From Nanobdellota archaeon (GTDB taxonomy: Archaea; Nanobdellota; Nanobdellia; Parvarchaeales; Parvarchaeaceae), in NCBI GenBank assembly GCA_021818905.1, contig JAKASS010000002.1:53460-117459 (forward strand): DNA of 64,000 nucleotides. The letters are read 5' to 3'. The notes beneath the pieces were generated by a model that saw only the letters and a program-made list of their open reading frames with translations, did not search any database and had not been told where the DNA came from. Below, piece by piece: positions 1 through 8,743 of the stretch (its first letter is position 1; the number at the start of each line of letters is the position of its first letter). The position numbers and the translations under genes are program-made.

Positions 1-1635
1 ACGTTTAACATTGGCCCCTTTTCTATTCAGACCAAACCAAACTAAAGGGATAAATGCGGCAAAAACGAAAACTAAAAGCACGGACGTCGGGCCTGAGCCT
101 TGAGTTGTGTAATTGCCTCCGAAAATAAGCAACAAAAATGGTAAAATTGCTAAGAAAGGCAGATACCAATGTTTGAAGCCCTTAAGAAAGTAATAAAGAA
201 GAAAGATTCCTCCCAACAAAAGAAGTAGAAAGTTTATGCTTATAGCATTTGCGCCTGTACCAATCAGACCTCCTGCATCGACCATTCTATCTAAGAGTGT
301 AGTCTGGCCATATTCTGCAATGGTCTGCGTTACTGGATTTGCTGCGCTTATACCTAACGGTGACTGAATTTCAGATAGAAGATGTGAGAAAATACTGGAA
401 AGTTTGCCAGCTAGAGCCAAAAGGGCAACAAGTATTATTGTGCTATAGATAGCAATTGATGCGCCTATATTAACAAAAGGAATTTTTAATTTGTTTCCAT
501 ATCTATCATAAATAAGTAGTTTAAACAGAACCATCGCATAGCAGAGATAAATCGCGTAATATTGGGCACCTGTAACCAATGAGTCCGGGGTCAATGTAAC
601 GAAACTTGCTAATATCGGGATAAAAAGTGCAAAGGGCAAGAAAGCATAAAGGTCTCCTTTTTTGACATAATTAAATAATATCATTATTATGTATACCAAA
701 GGTACCAAAAAGAAAAGAAATTTAGAAAACCCACTAGAATCTGCTGTTAAAGCAGTTGCAAAAGCAACCATAAATCCGTAGAGTATTTTTGATCTTGTTT
801 CTTTTGATTTAAGCGCTTTTACCAAAAAGTAGACTGCAAGTAATATCATCAAGAAACCCATTGCATCTTTGGTGGAGAAGCCTGCAGTTGTTCTATTTAA
901 CAAGGTCTGAAATACGGGCATCATAAAGCCGCTTAACGCTGCTATCCAATAATCACCGAATAATTCTAAACATATAAAAAATAATATGACTGTAGCCAAA
1001 GCTGCGACTATTACCGGGTATATCATAAACCACGTCATAGAAGTCGCCGCGGGGAATATTGGCGTTAAAATACGAAACAAAAAGGCGCCAAAGAAAGAGA
1101 TTAATAGTGGATCGCCTCTAGTAACCGCACCTATAGGTAAGTATTGTATGTGGTTTATTATCGGGACGGTACCGGTATGTATTATCGTGTTCATTTGGAT
1201 ATAAAACGTATATGGGTCTAAACCGGTTAATGAACCCCCCATATTTAGATAGCCATTGCCTATTAATGGTGATGCGCCAAGGGCAGGTAGACTTGCAGAA
1301 CGTATAACAACTCCTATCACTATTGCGATTACAAGCAGGATATAAAACAGAACTCTCTTTTGTATGAATACATTATACAGCGTTCTAAAAACTTTTTTGG
1401 CAGAATCAAAGTTTACTTGTATCTCAACTTCTGTTATTTTTTCCTTTTTAGCTGGCTTAAGCTGTTCTAATCCAGAACTCTCAGTCTTTAATTTATCCAA
1501 TCGCGCCTGCCGTTTTTTTAGTTCTTCAAGCTCTTTCCTCAGTCTGATGTTTTCAGTTTCAATTTCTTTATCTACTCTTTTTTCAGCACGCTCTGTCTCA
1601 GATTCTATCTTTTTTAGCTCATCGTCTTCAGTCAT
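1..1635 (-). CDS. aglB: STT3/AglB-type oligosaccharyltransferase, C-terminus off the window
   Basis: Membrane enzyme that transfers lipid-linked glycans to asparagines of exported proteins. The reading frame is open from ATG at 1635 to the window edge (545 codons), so the C-terminal domain with the WWDYG motif lies outside. Visible family marks are the early Asp in GLDPYTFY, a SRTTAGF-like segment (NRTTAGFSTKD) and the TIAE form of the SVSE/TIXE loop near residue 437, between many hydrophobic helices. The first ~90 residues are a highly charged Lys/Glu coiled coil placed before the first membrane helix, which is unusual for the family. A/T-rich promoter sequence lies just upstream. The nearby flippase and sugar isomerase suit a glycosylation context. 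Confidence 0.82.
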   Translation of the reverse strand, partial: MTEDDELKKIESETERAEKRVDKEIETENIRLRKELEELKKRQARLDKLKTESSGLEQLKPAKKEKITEVEIQVNFDSAKKVFRTLYNVFIQKRVLFYILLVIAIVIGVVIRSASLPALGASPLIGNGYLNMGGSLTGLDPYTFYIQMNTIIHTGTVPIINHIQYLPIGAVTRGDPLLISFFGAFLFRILTPIFPAATSMTWFMIYPVIVAALATVILFFICLELFGDYWIAALSGFMMPVFQTLLNRTTAGFSTKDAMGFLMILLAVYFLVKALKSKETRSKILYGFMVAFATALTADSSGFSKFLFFLVPLVYIIMILFNYVKKGDLYAFLPFALFIPILASFVTLTPDSLVTGAQYYAIYLCYAMVLFKLLIYDRYGNKLKIPFVNIGASIAIYSTIILVALLALAGKLSSIFSHLLSEIQSPLGISAANPVTQTIAEYGQTTLLDRMVDAGGLIGTGANAISINFLLLLLGGIFLLYYFLKGFKHWYLPFLAILPFLLLIFGGNYTTQGSGPTSVLLVFVFAAFIPLVWFGLNRKGANVKR

Positions 1636-1694
1636 AAGTGATTTAATAGTATAAAGAAAACGCTGGTGCTTTTAAATCTTTCTTGTGACTACAT

Positions 1695-2474
1695 TCAAAA
1701 GTGCTGGCTAGACAAATCCCATTCGTCGTGCTTCCATAAAAGAAAGTCTGGATTATTCAGAAATTTAAAATGTTCTGGATGTGAAATATATTCATCATAA
1801 ATACTTTTGTTTGAATCTAAAAACTCTATCTTTGGCGCGTCCATATGAGTTATCGATACATTTTTGTAATTCTGGTTTAAAACTATGGTCTTTTTATCTG
1901 TTAAATAGACTGCCCCACCATGCATCTCCATAATCGGTTTATAGTTTGATTCAAATTTAGAATTTACCAAGTTTGCTTCAATCAATAGCTCTTTACCAAT
2001 ATTTACGGAGATATGACCGTAATTTGGTTCCATTATGACTTTATCACCCGCTTTTGCGTGTATTAGTTTTATATCATAACTGCCGTCTTCGCATCTTTTC
2101 TGCAATATATAAATAACTTCACCAGAGACTACCTCATAAAGTTCAGGGTACATCAGATCGTCTTTGCAGATTGGATGATAATGCCCAAAAGTCTTATTAA
2201 ATTCTCCACCCAGGTTATAGTTCATGATAACCGTAACGTCGTATCTCATGTCGTGCGCTTCGAATATAGTATTATTCTTACGTTGACCCGCGGCCCTAAA
2301 CATATAGTATAAGCCATCATCTTTATTTTTGTTATTTATAAAATTCTGGTTAAAAAGTACGTTTTTCATATCAGAAAGTTTCCTCACGGAAAAAGGAACT
2401 TCTTCCCTATCTGCGTATAGCTTCCTTATTTTTTCATCATAGTCTAGCTCTACTGCATTTACATTTAGACGCAT
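1695..2474 (-). CDS. pgiA: Cupin-type glucose-6-phosphate isomerase
   Basis: Interconverts glucose-6-phosphate and fructose-6-phosphate in the cytosol; this is the archaeal cupin family, unrelated to classical Pgi. The metal-binding cupin residues are visible: GHYHP (His98, His100), PELYEVVSGE (Glu111) and YGHISVN (His154). At 259 residues it is somewhat longer than the ~190-residue Pyrococcus form, with an extra N-terminal part. The ATG at 2474 was chosen over an upstream TTG because a TATA-like tract sits about 25 bases before it. It is separated by a short gap from the flippase gene on the same strand and can feed both glycolysis and glycan precursors. Confidence 0.85.
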   Translation of the reverse strand: MRLNVNAVELDYDEKIRKLYADREEVPFSVRKLSDMKNVLFNQNFINNKNKDDGLYYMFRAAGQRKNNTIFEAHDMRYDVTVIMNYNLGGEFNKTFGHYHPICKDDLMYPELYEVVSGEVIYILQKRCEDGSYDIKLIHAKAGDKVIMEPNYGHISVNIGKELLIEANLVNSKFESNYKPIMEMHGGAVYLTDKKTIVLNQNYKNVSITHMDAPKIEFLDSNKSIYDEYISHPEHFKFLNNPDFLLWKHDEWDLSSQHF

Positions 2475-2513
2475 ATTAGTCCTTATATCCAATAATATTA
2501 AAGTGTTTTTAAA

Positions 2514-4049
2514 TTATATCTTAAAATGCAAAAACTTGTCTAATCTACTTAATTTTAAGAAAAAGTTTATGTCCTTCCTGGTCAATACGCCCATCACATA
2601 TATAATAAAAAGATAAAGAACAAAGCTTCCGATAAGAATAACCGGAAGCAGCGCCAAAGAAACCGTTTTGTCTAAAATGTATATAATCCCGCCCATGAGT
2701 AGCGATGCTATTGTAATTTTCAGCATGACAAAATAAGGCAAAGTTATTTTTATATATTTTGAAGTAAAATAAAGGTTTACCGTCAGTATGGCCGTGCTCG
2801 AAAGTAATATTACAAATGCTGCGCCGGTGGCAAAAAATATAGGAACTAAAATCAGTGTGCTAATAAGACCAACAACTGCACCGGCTACGCTAGAATACAA
2901 AACATATTTTTGCTTGCCTATAGCACTTACAATATTCGTTAAAGGACCAAACAAGGCCATTAAAAACGTGGCGACCATGACGATTATGAATGGGGTTTCG
3001 GCCCCTAAAAATGAAGAACGGTAAAAGTAAGAGATTAAAGGCCCTGCAGCAATTATTCCCCCTATTAATAATGGTATGGTAAACATAGATACGTACCTCA
3101 ATATTAAATTCATAAACCCGTAAAATTTATCAAGCTGTTTTGTCTCAAAATATTTTGTATTTGTAGAGAAAAATGCTGAGCTAAGAGCACTTGCTGGCAT
3201 TGCTATAAGAGCTGCAAGATTCCATCCAACGGCAAAAAATGAAACTGACGATAAATTTGGTGCAAAGACTCCGAGGATAAGTACTATCGCTGAGCCGTAA
3301 AAATAAGATATCAGATTATGCCCGTATGAGAACCAGTTATACCTGTGAAACTCACTTAATTCTTTCTTAGGCACGGGTCTCTCTTTTTGAATCTTATTTT
3401 TGCGTAATAATTTATAAACAAAATATAGGGCGACGGCCGCTACAATTATATAAATAACATCATAAAACGCTATAACACCTAGAAGACCTAAACCAAAAAA
3501 TACTATGGCAACTTGCACAAGTCTTAAAGCGTCAAAGGTTATACCGGAAAAAAAAGTGTATTTAATTTTCTGGTAACCTACGTATACATTGGTAGCAAAG
3601 CCTTCGGTTATTCCATAGAAAACTATACCCAACGCCAAAATCTCTATAAGACTTTGCATTTGCGGTACCCTATACGCTGCTGCAATTGGCCCGGCTAAAA
3701 CGAACATTACAATTGAACCTAATATGGAGCTTATTATAAGTATCATAAGATAGTGCTTCACCAACCAATTTAGCTTTCCAAATTCGTTATGCACTCTATA
3801 TTTTGCTATTCCATATTGCACAGCGTTTCCTAACCCAAGTAATGCGATCGTTGTGAACATTGCCCAATAAATCGTGGCTATCGTGTATATACCATAATCT
3901 ATAGAGCCTAAGAATCTTACAAGAAATATGCTAACAATAAAAGCTATGAACGACTTTGACAAAAATCTAAAAAAGTAGTAGAGGCTATTTGATGCAACTA
4001 AAGATTGCTCTGTTTCGATTTCGGAAGCCCTTTCGTCAGTTTCATCCAT
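2514..4049 (-). CDS. Polysaccharide/lipid-linked oligosaccharide flippase (Wzx-like, MOP superfamily)
   Basis: 511-residue polytopic membrane protein with about 12-14 hydrophobic helices after a short acidic N-terminus. The pattern LVRFLGSIDYGIYTIA near the N-terminus is typical of the polysaccharide-transporter branch of the MOP flippases, which move lipid-linked sugars across the membrane. Neighbouring STT3 and sugar isomerase genes support a role in protein N-glycosylation or surface glycan export. The substrate cannot be told from sequence. Confidence 0.8.
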   Translation of the reverse strand: MDETDERASEIETEQSLVASNSLYYFFRFLSKSFIAFIVSIFLVRFLGSIDYGIYTIATIYWAMFTTIALLGLGNAVQYGIAKYRVHNEFGKLNWLVKHYLMILIISSILGSIVMFVLAGPIAAAYRVPQMQSLIEILALGIVFYGITEGFATNVYVGYQKIKYTFFSGITFDALRLVQVAIVFFGLGLLGVIAFYDVIYIIVAAVALYFVYKLLRKNKIQKERPVPKKELSEFHRYNWFSYGHNLISYFYGSAIVLILGVFAPNLSSVSFFAVGWNLAALIAMPASALSSAFFSTNTKYFETKQLDKFYGFMNLILRYVSMFTIPLLIGGIIAAGPLISYFYRSSFLGAETPFIIVMVATFLMALFGPLTNIVSAIGKQKYVLYSSVAGAVVGLISTLILVPIFFATGAAFVILLSSTAILTVNLYFTSKYIKITLPYFVMLKITIASLLMGGIIYILDKTVSLALLPVILIGSFVLYLFIIYVMGVLTRKDINFFLKLSRLDKFLHFKI

Positions 4050-4104
4050 ACAGGATTATCTTCTTAGTTCTTAGGTATTTATTAATGTGTTTTCATTAAA
4101 TTTA

Positions 4105-4455
4105 ATGCTGAGTATAATGTATAATATTCTTTTGTTACTGTTAGTTTCTGCTTCGTTTCCTGTAGGGTATATAATCGGGACGTATACCGAATCCGAGATA
4201 GAAGCTTTTTCTGAAAAGATAAAAGTAGACCGTTTTCTAAATGTTTACTTCGTACTATTGGAAGTACTTGTAATGATATTACTAGTATATTTTGATAGCC
4301 AATTCTATATAATTGTTGCCGCCGCCCTAGTGATAATAAATCTGGCTCTATCTGCGTTTTATACCTCCATAAAAGCCGACCTTGTTAAGATAGTGGGCTA
4401 TGAAGTGGCGTTTCTTGTCCTAACGCTTGTGATTTCTTCGATTATTCTATTATGA
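4105..4455 (+). CDS. Small polytopic membrane protein of unknown function
   Basis: About 116 residues with four hydrophobic segments joined by short charged loops; I do not recognise a family. The ATG at 4105 is preferred to a GTG at 4087 because a TATA-like tract (around 4074-4083) lies about 25 bases upstream, which fits a leaderless message. Its stop overlaps the start of the YchF-type GTPase by four bases (ATGA), so it probably leads the operon with the GTPase, KsgA and the M50 protease. Confidence 0.6.
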   Translation: MLSIMYNILLLLLVSASFPVGYIIGTYTESEIEAFSEKIKVDRFLNVYFVLLEVLVMILLVYFDSQFYIIVAAALVIINLALSAFYTSIKADLVKIVGYEVAFLVLTLVISSIILL

Positions 4456-5591
4456 AAGTTGGAATAATAGGCAGAACCAATGTAGGGAAAAGCACTTTTT
4501 TCAAAGCATTAACCTTGGAAGACGTGCAGATAGAAGACAGACCATTTACAACTATCGAACCAAATCGGGGCATTGCATATGTTACAGTAAAGTGCCCCGA
4601 AAAAGAATTCGATACTAAATGTGTGCCACATAACTCTCCTTGCGTAAGTGGCGTGCGATTCGTGCCGCTTGAGATAATAGATGTAGCTGGTTTGATAGAG
4701 GGCGCAAATGAAGGAAAGGGCTTGGGGAATAAATTCCTAAGTGATGCAATGGAAGTAGATGGTTTGATCCAAGTAATAGACATATCTGGTAAAACTGACG
4801 GCACGGGAAACCAGACAATAAATTATGATTCAAAAAGGGACGTTGAGATGGTGAGAAAAGAATTGAAATTATGGGTAAAATCAATAATATTAAGAGTAAA
4901 GTTGCACGGAACGGAAGATTTATCCGAGGCTGTATACAAGGCATTGTCTGGTATAAAGTTTAGCTTTAACACCGTAAAAGAGGCAATAAAAAATTTAAAC
5001 ATAAAAACGCTAGATGAGAGTTCCGCAGAACTAATAAGCGACTATGTTTTAAGCCGAGACAAGCCAATGATTATCGCGGCAAATAAAATGGATGCGACTG
5101 AAAATTTAAAGGAACGCCTAGAAGATTTAAAATCTAACTTTGAATATCCGATTATTTCATGCTCCGCCGCTGCGGAACTCACGCTTAAGGAAGCTAGCAA
5201 ACACGGTTTTATAGATTATTATGATGATTCGATAAAGATAAAAAGGGACCTAAACAGAGAACAAATCAAAGCGATTGATATAATAAGCAAAATAATAAAG
5301 AAACATGGTAATACTGGCGTCCAGCAGGCGCTAAATGAATTGGTATTTGGACTTATGAAAAATAAGGTTGTATTTACCGTAGAAGATGAGAAGAAATTGT
5401 CGGACGGCAGGGGTAGAATCTTACCGGATGCTTATATAGTTAATCAAAATGCTACCCCGCGTGATGTCGCTGAGCTTGTACATTCTGAAATTGCAAAAAA
5501 CTATAGAGGCGCGATAGACTGTAGGAATGGCCTAAAAGTAAAAAATGACGAACCTATAAAAAATTGTCAGGTATTAAAGATAATAGTATGA
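4452..5591 (+). CDS. ychF: YchF/OLA1-type Obg-family GTPase (COG0012)
   Basis: Translation-associated P-loop NTPase. Seen: G1 GRTNVGKST at residues 7-15, the FTTIEPNRG switch, G3 DVAGLIEGA at 77-85, AANKMD as the G4 motif, and a C-terminal TGS-like domain (about 310-379). The 379-residue length and the insertion between switch and G3 match archaeal homologues. In the family the NKxD-type G4 implies GTP preference, unlike bacterial YchF, which prefers ATP. It is translationally coupled at both ends by ATGA overlaps, to the small membrane protein before it and to ksgA after it; coupling with an rRNA methylase supports a ribosome-linked role. Confidence 0.85.
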   Translation: MKVGIIGRTNVGKSTFFKALTLEDVQIEDRPFTTIEPNRGIAYVTVKCPEKEFDTKCVPHNSPCVSGVRFVPLEIIDVAGLIEGANEGKGLGNKFLSDAMEVDGLIQVIDISGKTDGTGNQTINYDSKRDVEMVRKELKLWVKSIILRVKLHGTEDLSEAVYKALSGIKFSFNTVKEAIKNLNIKTLDESSAELISDYVLSRDKPMIIAANKMDATENLKERLEDLKSNFEYPIISCSAAAELTLKEASKHGFIDYYDDSIKIKRDLNREQIKAIDIISKIIKKHGNTGVQQALNELVFGLMKNKVVFTVEDEKKLSDGRGRILPDAYIVNQNATPRDVAELVHSEIAKNYRGAIDCRNGLKVKNDEPIKNCQVLKIIV

Positions 5592-6376
5592 GGAACACAC
5601 AGATTTTTCTTAAAGACCGAAATATAATGAGTAAAATAGTAGCCTCTGCGGAATTAAACAAAGATGATATAGTACTAGAAATAGGGAGCGGGGATGGCAG
5701 GCTTACAAGAGAGCTTGCTGAAAAGGCCGCAAGGGTTTACGCTGTAGAGAGAGATCTTAATCTACTTGATTCATCAAAGATCGCGCTAAAAGAATTAAAA
5801 AATGTTGAATTGATAAATGCAGATGCACTGGAAATCGACTTTCCTGAGGATGTAACCAAGATAGTATCTAACCTACCTTACGCTATTTCTTCTCCAGTAA
5901 CCACAAAAATCGTATACTTTCTTAATAAGCGGCCGAACTCGTTTGCTATTTTAATGTATCAAAAAGAATTTGGAGAAAGAATGCTCTCTATACCCGGTAT
6001 AAGAGATTATTCCATGCTTTCAGTATTCTGTCAATACACTTGCGATATAGAGAGAATAATAAACGTGAACAAAGCTTGTTTTAGACCGATGCCTTCAGTC
6101 GATTCGATAGTGATAAAACTTTCGCCTAAACGTATAACAATAGACGAAGGGTTTCTAGCGTTTTGCAGAGCGATATTCCAGCACAAAAAGAAGAACCTTT
6201 ATTCTGCGATACTTGATAGCCGAGAGAAAATGGCATTGCATACAAAACCTGAATTAAAAGCGCGCCTTGAAAAACTAGATGAATCTTTTATGAGGAGGAA
6301 GGTTTTTTTATTTGAGGTAGATGAGTTACTTAATATATACAAAGAGATGGTTAAATTAGGTATATGCCAAAAGTAA
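5588..6376 (+). CDS. ksgA: KsgA/Dim1 16S rRNA adenine dimethyltransferase
   Basis: Dimethylates the two adjacent adenines in the 3'-terminal hairpin of 16S rRNA during small-subunit maturation. Motif I VLEIGSGDGRLT binds SAM, and motif IV NLPYAISSP is the target-adenine motif of the family. The C-terminal helical domain contains the FRPMPSVDSIV segment. The start at 5588 (MRNTQIF) overlaps the preceding stop as ATGA; a longer in-frame TTG start at 5564 would overlap the GTPase further and is unlikely. Length of 262 residues is normal. Confidence 0.93.
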   Translation: MRNTQIFLKDRNIMSKIVASAELNKDDIVLEIGSGDGRLTRELAEKAARVYAVERDLNLLDSSKIALKELKNVELINADALEIDFPEDVTKIVSNLPYAISSPVTTKIVYFLNKRPNSFAILMYQKEFGERMLSIPGIRDYSMLSVFCQYTCDIERIINVNKACFRPMPSVDSIVIKLSPKRITIDEGFLAFCRAIFQHKKKNLYSAILDSREKMALHTKPELKARLEKLDESFMRRKVFLFEVDELLNIYKEMVKLGICQK

Positions 6377-7086
6377 AGATAGTTAAGAAAGAGAGAGTTG
6401 GCTTTTATGCCGCTCTCAAAGCCTTCTCACAGAGATTCACAATCGTAGAAATAGAAAATATACTTATAGCATGGATAGTACTTTCTCTTGCTTTTGCCTA
6501 CGTCTTAGACGGCGGTGCTATTGCCACGGGCGGATTTATACTCGTTTTTGTAGCGTCTGCCATAGTTCTTGGCTGTGGATTCATAATGCACGAGCTAATG
6601 CACAAGTTTACTGCACAAAAATATAGGTACCGCGCAGAGTTTAGGATATGGGTCTGGGGGATATTTCTTGCTATCATAACCGCATTATTTGGTTTTATCT
6701 TCGCTGCACCCGGAGCAACGTATTTTGAACCGGATCCAAGAGAACAATTTCTAGACCCAAAGGGGTTTAGAGAACGCTATGGAATGATTTCTTTTGCCGG
6801 ACCGAGAATAAATATTATATTCGGTTTCATATTCTTGGGTTTCTTTTTACTACTTACGCTAGTTGCTGGTAAAGTTAGCTCATCTTGGGTGGCGTTCGGG
6901 ATCTTGGTAACCGCTTTAGGTTCGTACATAAACTTCTACCTGGCCGCGTTTAACTTAATCCCGATAAATCCTCTGGATGGTTACAAAGTAATAAATTGGA
7001 ACAAAAAAATATGGATAACTTTCTTTGTTATAGCTATCGCGATGACGATAATTAATTTCATCTACGTCGTACCGGCTATTTTCTGA
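6364..7086 (+). CDS. M50-family membrane metalloprotease (site-2 protease-like)
   Basis: 240-residue integral membrane protein with about six helices. HELMH at residues 76-80 supplies the zinc ligands and catalytic Glu, and NPLDG near residue 211 supplies the third ligand, as in minimal site-2 proteases without a PDZ domain. It resembles the M50 group common in archaea (SpoIVFB-like). Its start overlaps the ksgA stop by 13 bases, so it is cotranscribed. The substrate is unknown. Confidence 0.85.
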   Translation: MPKVKIVKKERVGFYAALKAFSQRFTIVEIENILIAWIVLSLAFAYVLDGGAIATGGFILVFVASAIVLGCGFIMHELMHKFTAQKYRYRAEFRIWVWGIFLAIITALFGFIFAAPGATYFEPDPREQFLDPKGFRERYGMISFAGPRINIIFGFIFLGFFLLLTLVAGKVSSSWVAFGILVTALGSYINFYLAAFNLIPINPLDGYKVINWNKKIWITFFVIAIAMTIINFIYVVPAIF

Positions 7087-7139
7087 TAATCGATCCCAAA
7101 AAGCATAAAGCATTTATAATAAGTAGAACAAATCTCCTT

Positions 7140-7832
7140 ATGGCTAAGTTCTATTTCAAAAAGGCCCTGAAATCTGGAGGTTATATAATTACAGCTTTTC
7201 AAACGGTCGGCTATATATCTATATTAGCCAGCAGATATCTCGAAGAGAAGGGTGCGATAAAAGATATAGGTTTCATAGACTTAGACATCGAAATGCCTGT
7301 GGCTGTAATTGATCGTGGCGAAATAAATTTTCCAGTAAGGATACTACAAGCAGAAAATTCAATTTTCATAAATTCTCAGTTTCCGTTGGATCCAGATGCT
7401 ATAAAGGAGCTGATATCACAGATATTTGAGATATACAAGAAATATAAATTCGAGGGCATAATCTGCCTAGACGGCCTTGCGATAGATAAAGGAAAGGAAG
7501 TCAGTGAACTCTATTATGCATCTAGCAGAAATGGCTTTCAGCCTGCAAATGCGAGAAAGCTAGAGGATGGCGCAATAATAGGTCTAAATGCTGAGTTGAC
7601 TTTAAGGGCTAAAATGGAGGACGTTCCAGTAACGCTTTTGATGGCAGAGACTCACTCCGAAATACCAGACGGCTTAGCGGCGGCTACATTGATTAATGCG
7701 CTTGCACCTCTTGGCATACACGTTGACACAAGAGAACTCGTATCAGAATATAGGCAAACGCTTGCAAAGATAGACGAGATGCTGAAGAAAATAAACAAGA
7801 AGGAAGAACCTAAAACCGACTTATATGGCTAA
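7140..7832 (+). CDS. PAC2-family proteasome assembly chaperone-like protein
   Basis: 230-residue soluble protein of the PAC2/PbaB superfamily; in archaea such proteins help assemble or bind proteasome particles. The assignment rests on the N-terminal core (GGYIITAFQTVGYISILASRY), the family spacing of beta-alpha repeats and a C-terminal helix with a short tail ending in DLYG. A TATA-like tract about 25 bases upstream of the ATG suggests its own promoter. The proteasome alpha gene lies 12 kb away. Confidence 0.75.
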   Translation: MAKFYFKKALKSGGYIITAFQTVGYISILASRYLEEKGAIKDIGFIDLDIEMPVAVIDRGEINFPVRILQAENSIFINSQFPLDPDAIKELISQIFEIYKKYKFEGIICLDGLAIDKGKEVSELYYASSRNGFQPANARKLEDGAIIGLNAELTLRAKMEDVPVTLLMAETHSEIPDGLAAATLINALAPLGIHVDTRELVSEYRQTLAKIDEMLKKINKKEEPKTDLYG

Positions 7833-7840
7833 ATTTTGGC

Positions 7841-8254
7841 CTATAGATTTTTAAACTTTTCTCTTTTTTCTGCGACTTCGTTAAGATATTTTGATACATG
7901 GTCATCCATAAATGAAGTGGAATAAGCAACTATGTCTTTTATAGGAACCCATTTATAGGATTGGAAAAAGTGGGATACTTCTGGTCCTCCCTTTATATAA
8001 TCAGCCACGTATACAAAATAAGTAAGTTTCGGATTTTCGCTCGGTACATATTTAAAAACCCTATCGGTTAGCTTATAGCTTACCATCATACCGCCCAAAA
8101 AATCATTTATTTCCTTTCTTGGACTGCTCTCCTCTGTCAAATTTATGAAAGGAAAAACCCATGTAGCTCTAGGGAGAAGTTTGTCTTGGTCCTTTAATTT
8201 AACTAGCAAAACCAAGTTATCTTTTAAAACTATTATGGAAGCTCTACGCTGCAT
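7841..8254 (-). CDS. Nudix-fold protein with a degenerate Nudix box
   Basis: 137 residues. The N-terminus (RRASIIVLKDNLVLLVKLKD) and the pattern of strands match the Nudix fold, but the box is broken: where Gx5Ex7REUxEExGU is expected the sequence reads FPFINLTEESSPRKEINDF, without the REUxEE core. Hydrolysis is therefore doubtful; a binding role is possible. It is transcribed towards the PAC2-like gene, and the two stop codons are nine bases apart. Confidence 0.55.
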   Translation of the reverse strand: MQRRASIIVLKDNLVLLVKLKDQDKLLPRATWVFPFINLTEESSPRKEINDFLGGMMVSYKLTDRVFKYVPSENPKLTYFVYVADYIKGGPEVSHFFQSYKWVPIKDIVAYSTSFMDDHVSKYLNEVAEKREKFKNL

Positions 8255-8339
8255 ATCTTTTTAATAAATCCACTCGTATAAATGCATTAAAACAGATAAA
8301 ATTACGATAATATTTATAGCGTAGACAGCTAAGATACTT

Positions 8340-8630
8340 ATGTACAAAGCAAATGCTATAGTATTGATAGTACTTGTTGTGCTTGTGGTTGCTGCAGCAC
8401 TATTTTATACAAACACCGGAGAGAACCATCGTACCGTTTCCGTAGGCCTGTGTGAGCTAGAATGTCAGAACATTACAGCACATGGTGCTACGTACACAAA
8501 TTACTGCGCTGCAAAGAACATAAGTTATGGTTATTCTTGTGCGATATCACAGACTGCTAACTCATCGATATGCGGGAATCCTACAACAGTTTACGTAACA
8601 GACAGTTGTCAACTTGTAGACGTCGGCTAG
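8340..8630 (+). CDS. Small membrane-anchored extracytoplasmic protein with six cysteines
   Basis: 96 residues: a single hydrophobic helix (about 6-24) followed by a polar, Thr/Asn-rich outer domain with six Cys, likely three disulfides. N-glycosylation sequons (NIT, NIS, NSS) are present. A TATA-like tract lies about 25 bases before the ATG. The last four codons and part of the stop lie in a 14-bp sequence that is repeated at 8725-8738 on the other side of a small insertion, so the gene's 3' end has been duplicated without changing the protein. No family recognised. Confidence 0.6.
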   Translation: MYKANAIVLIVLVVLVVAAALFYTNTGENHRTVSVGLCELECQNITAHGATYTNYCAAKNISYGYSCAISQTANSSICGNPTTVYVTDSCQLVDVG

Positions 8631-8738
8631 GCGTGTGCATAACTGTCTTGTAGCGTGACTAGATACTCATCAAAATTACCCCGTTCCTGCACACAAAGTA
8701 GAAAATGAGGAGTTATGCACAGGCGTAGACGTCGGCTA
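8616..8738. repeat. 14-bp direct repeats flanking the 95-bp insertion
   Basis: GTAGACGTCGGCTA occurs at 8616-8629 and again at 8725-8738, immediately outside the inverted repeats of the insert. Both copies encode the same protein end (VDVG then stop) for the upstream gene, which fits target-site duplication on insertion. Fourteen bases is long for a transposon target duplication. Confidence 0.75.
8630..8724. mobile_element. MITE-like 95-bp insertion
   Basis: Imperfect terminal inverted repeats of 14 bp, GCGTGTGCATAACT (8631-8644) and the complement of GCCTGTGCATAACT (8711-8724), one mismatch. The insert is flanked by perfect 14-bp direct repeats of GTAGACGTCGGCTA at 8616-8629 and 8725-8738. 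It carries no coding frame. It sits between two convergent genes whose stops would be only four bases apart without it. The terminal motif reappears at 17754-17767 and 27030-27042. Confidence 0.7.
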
Positions 8739-8743
8739 AATGC

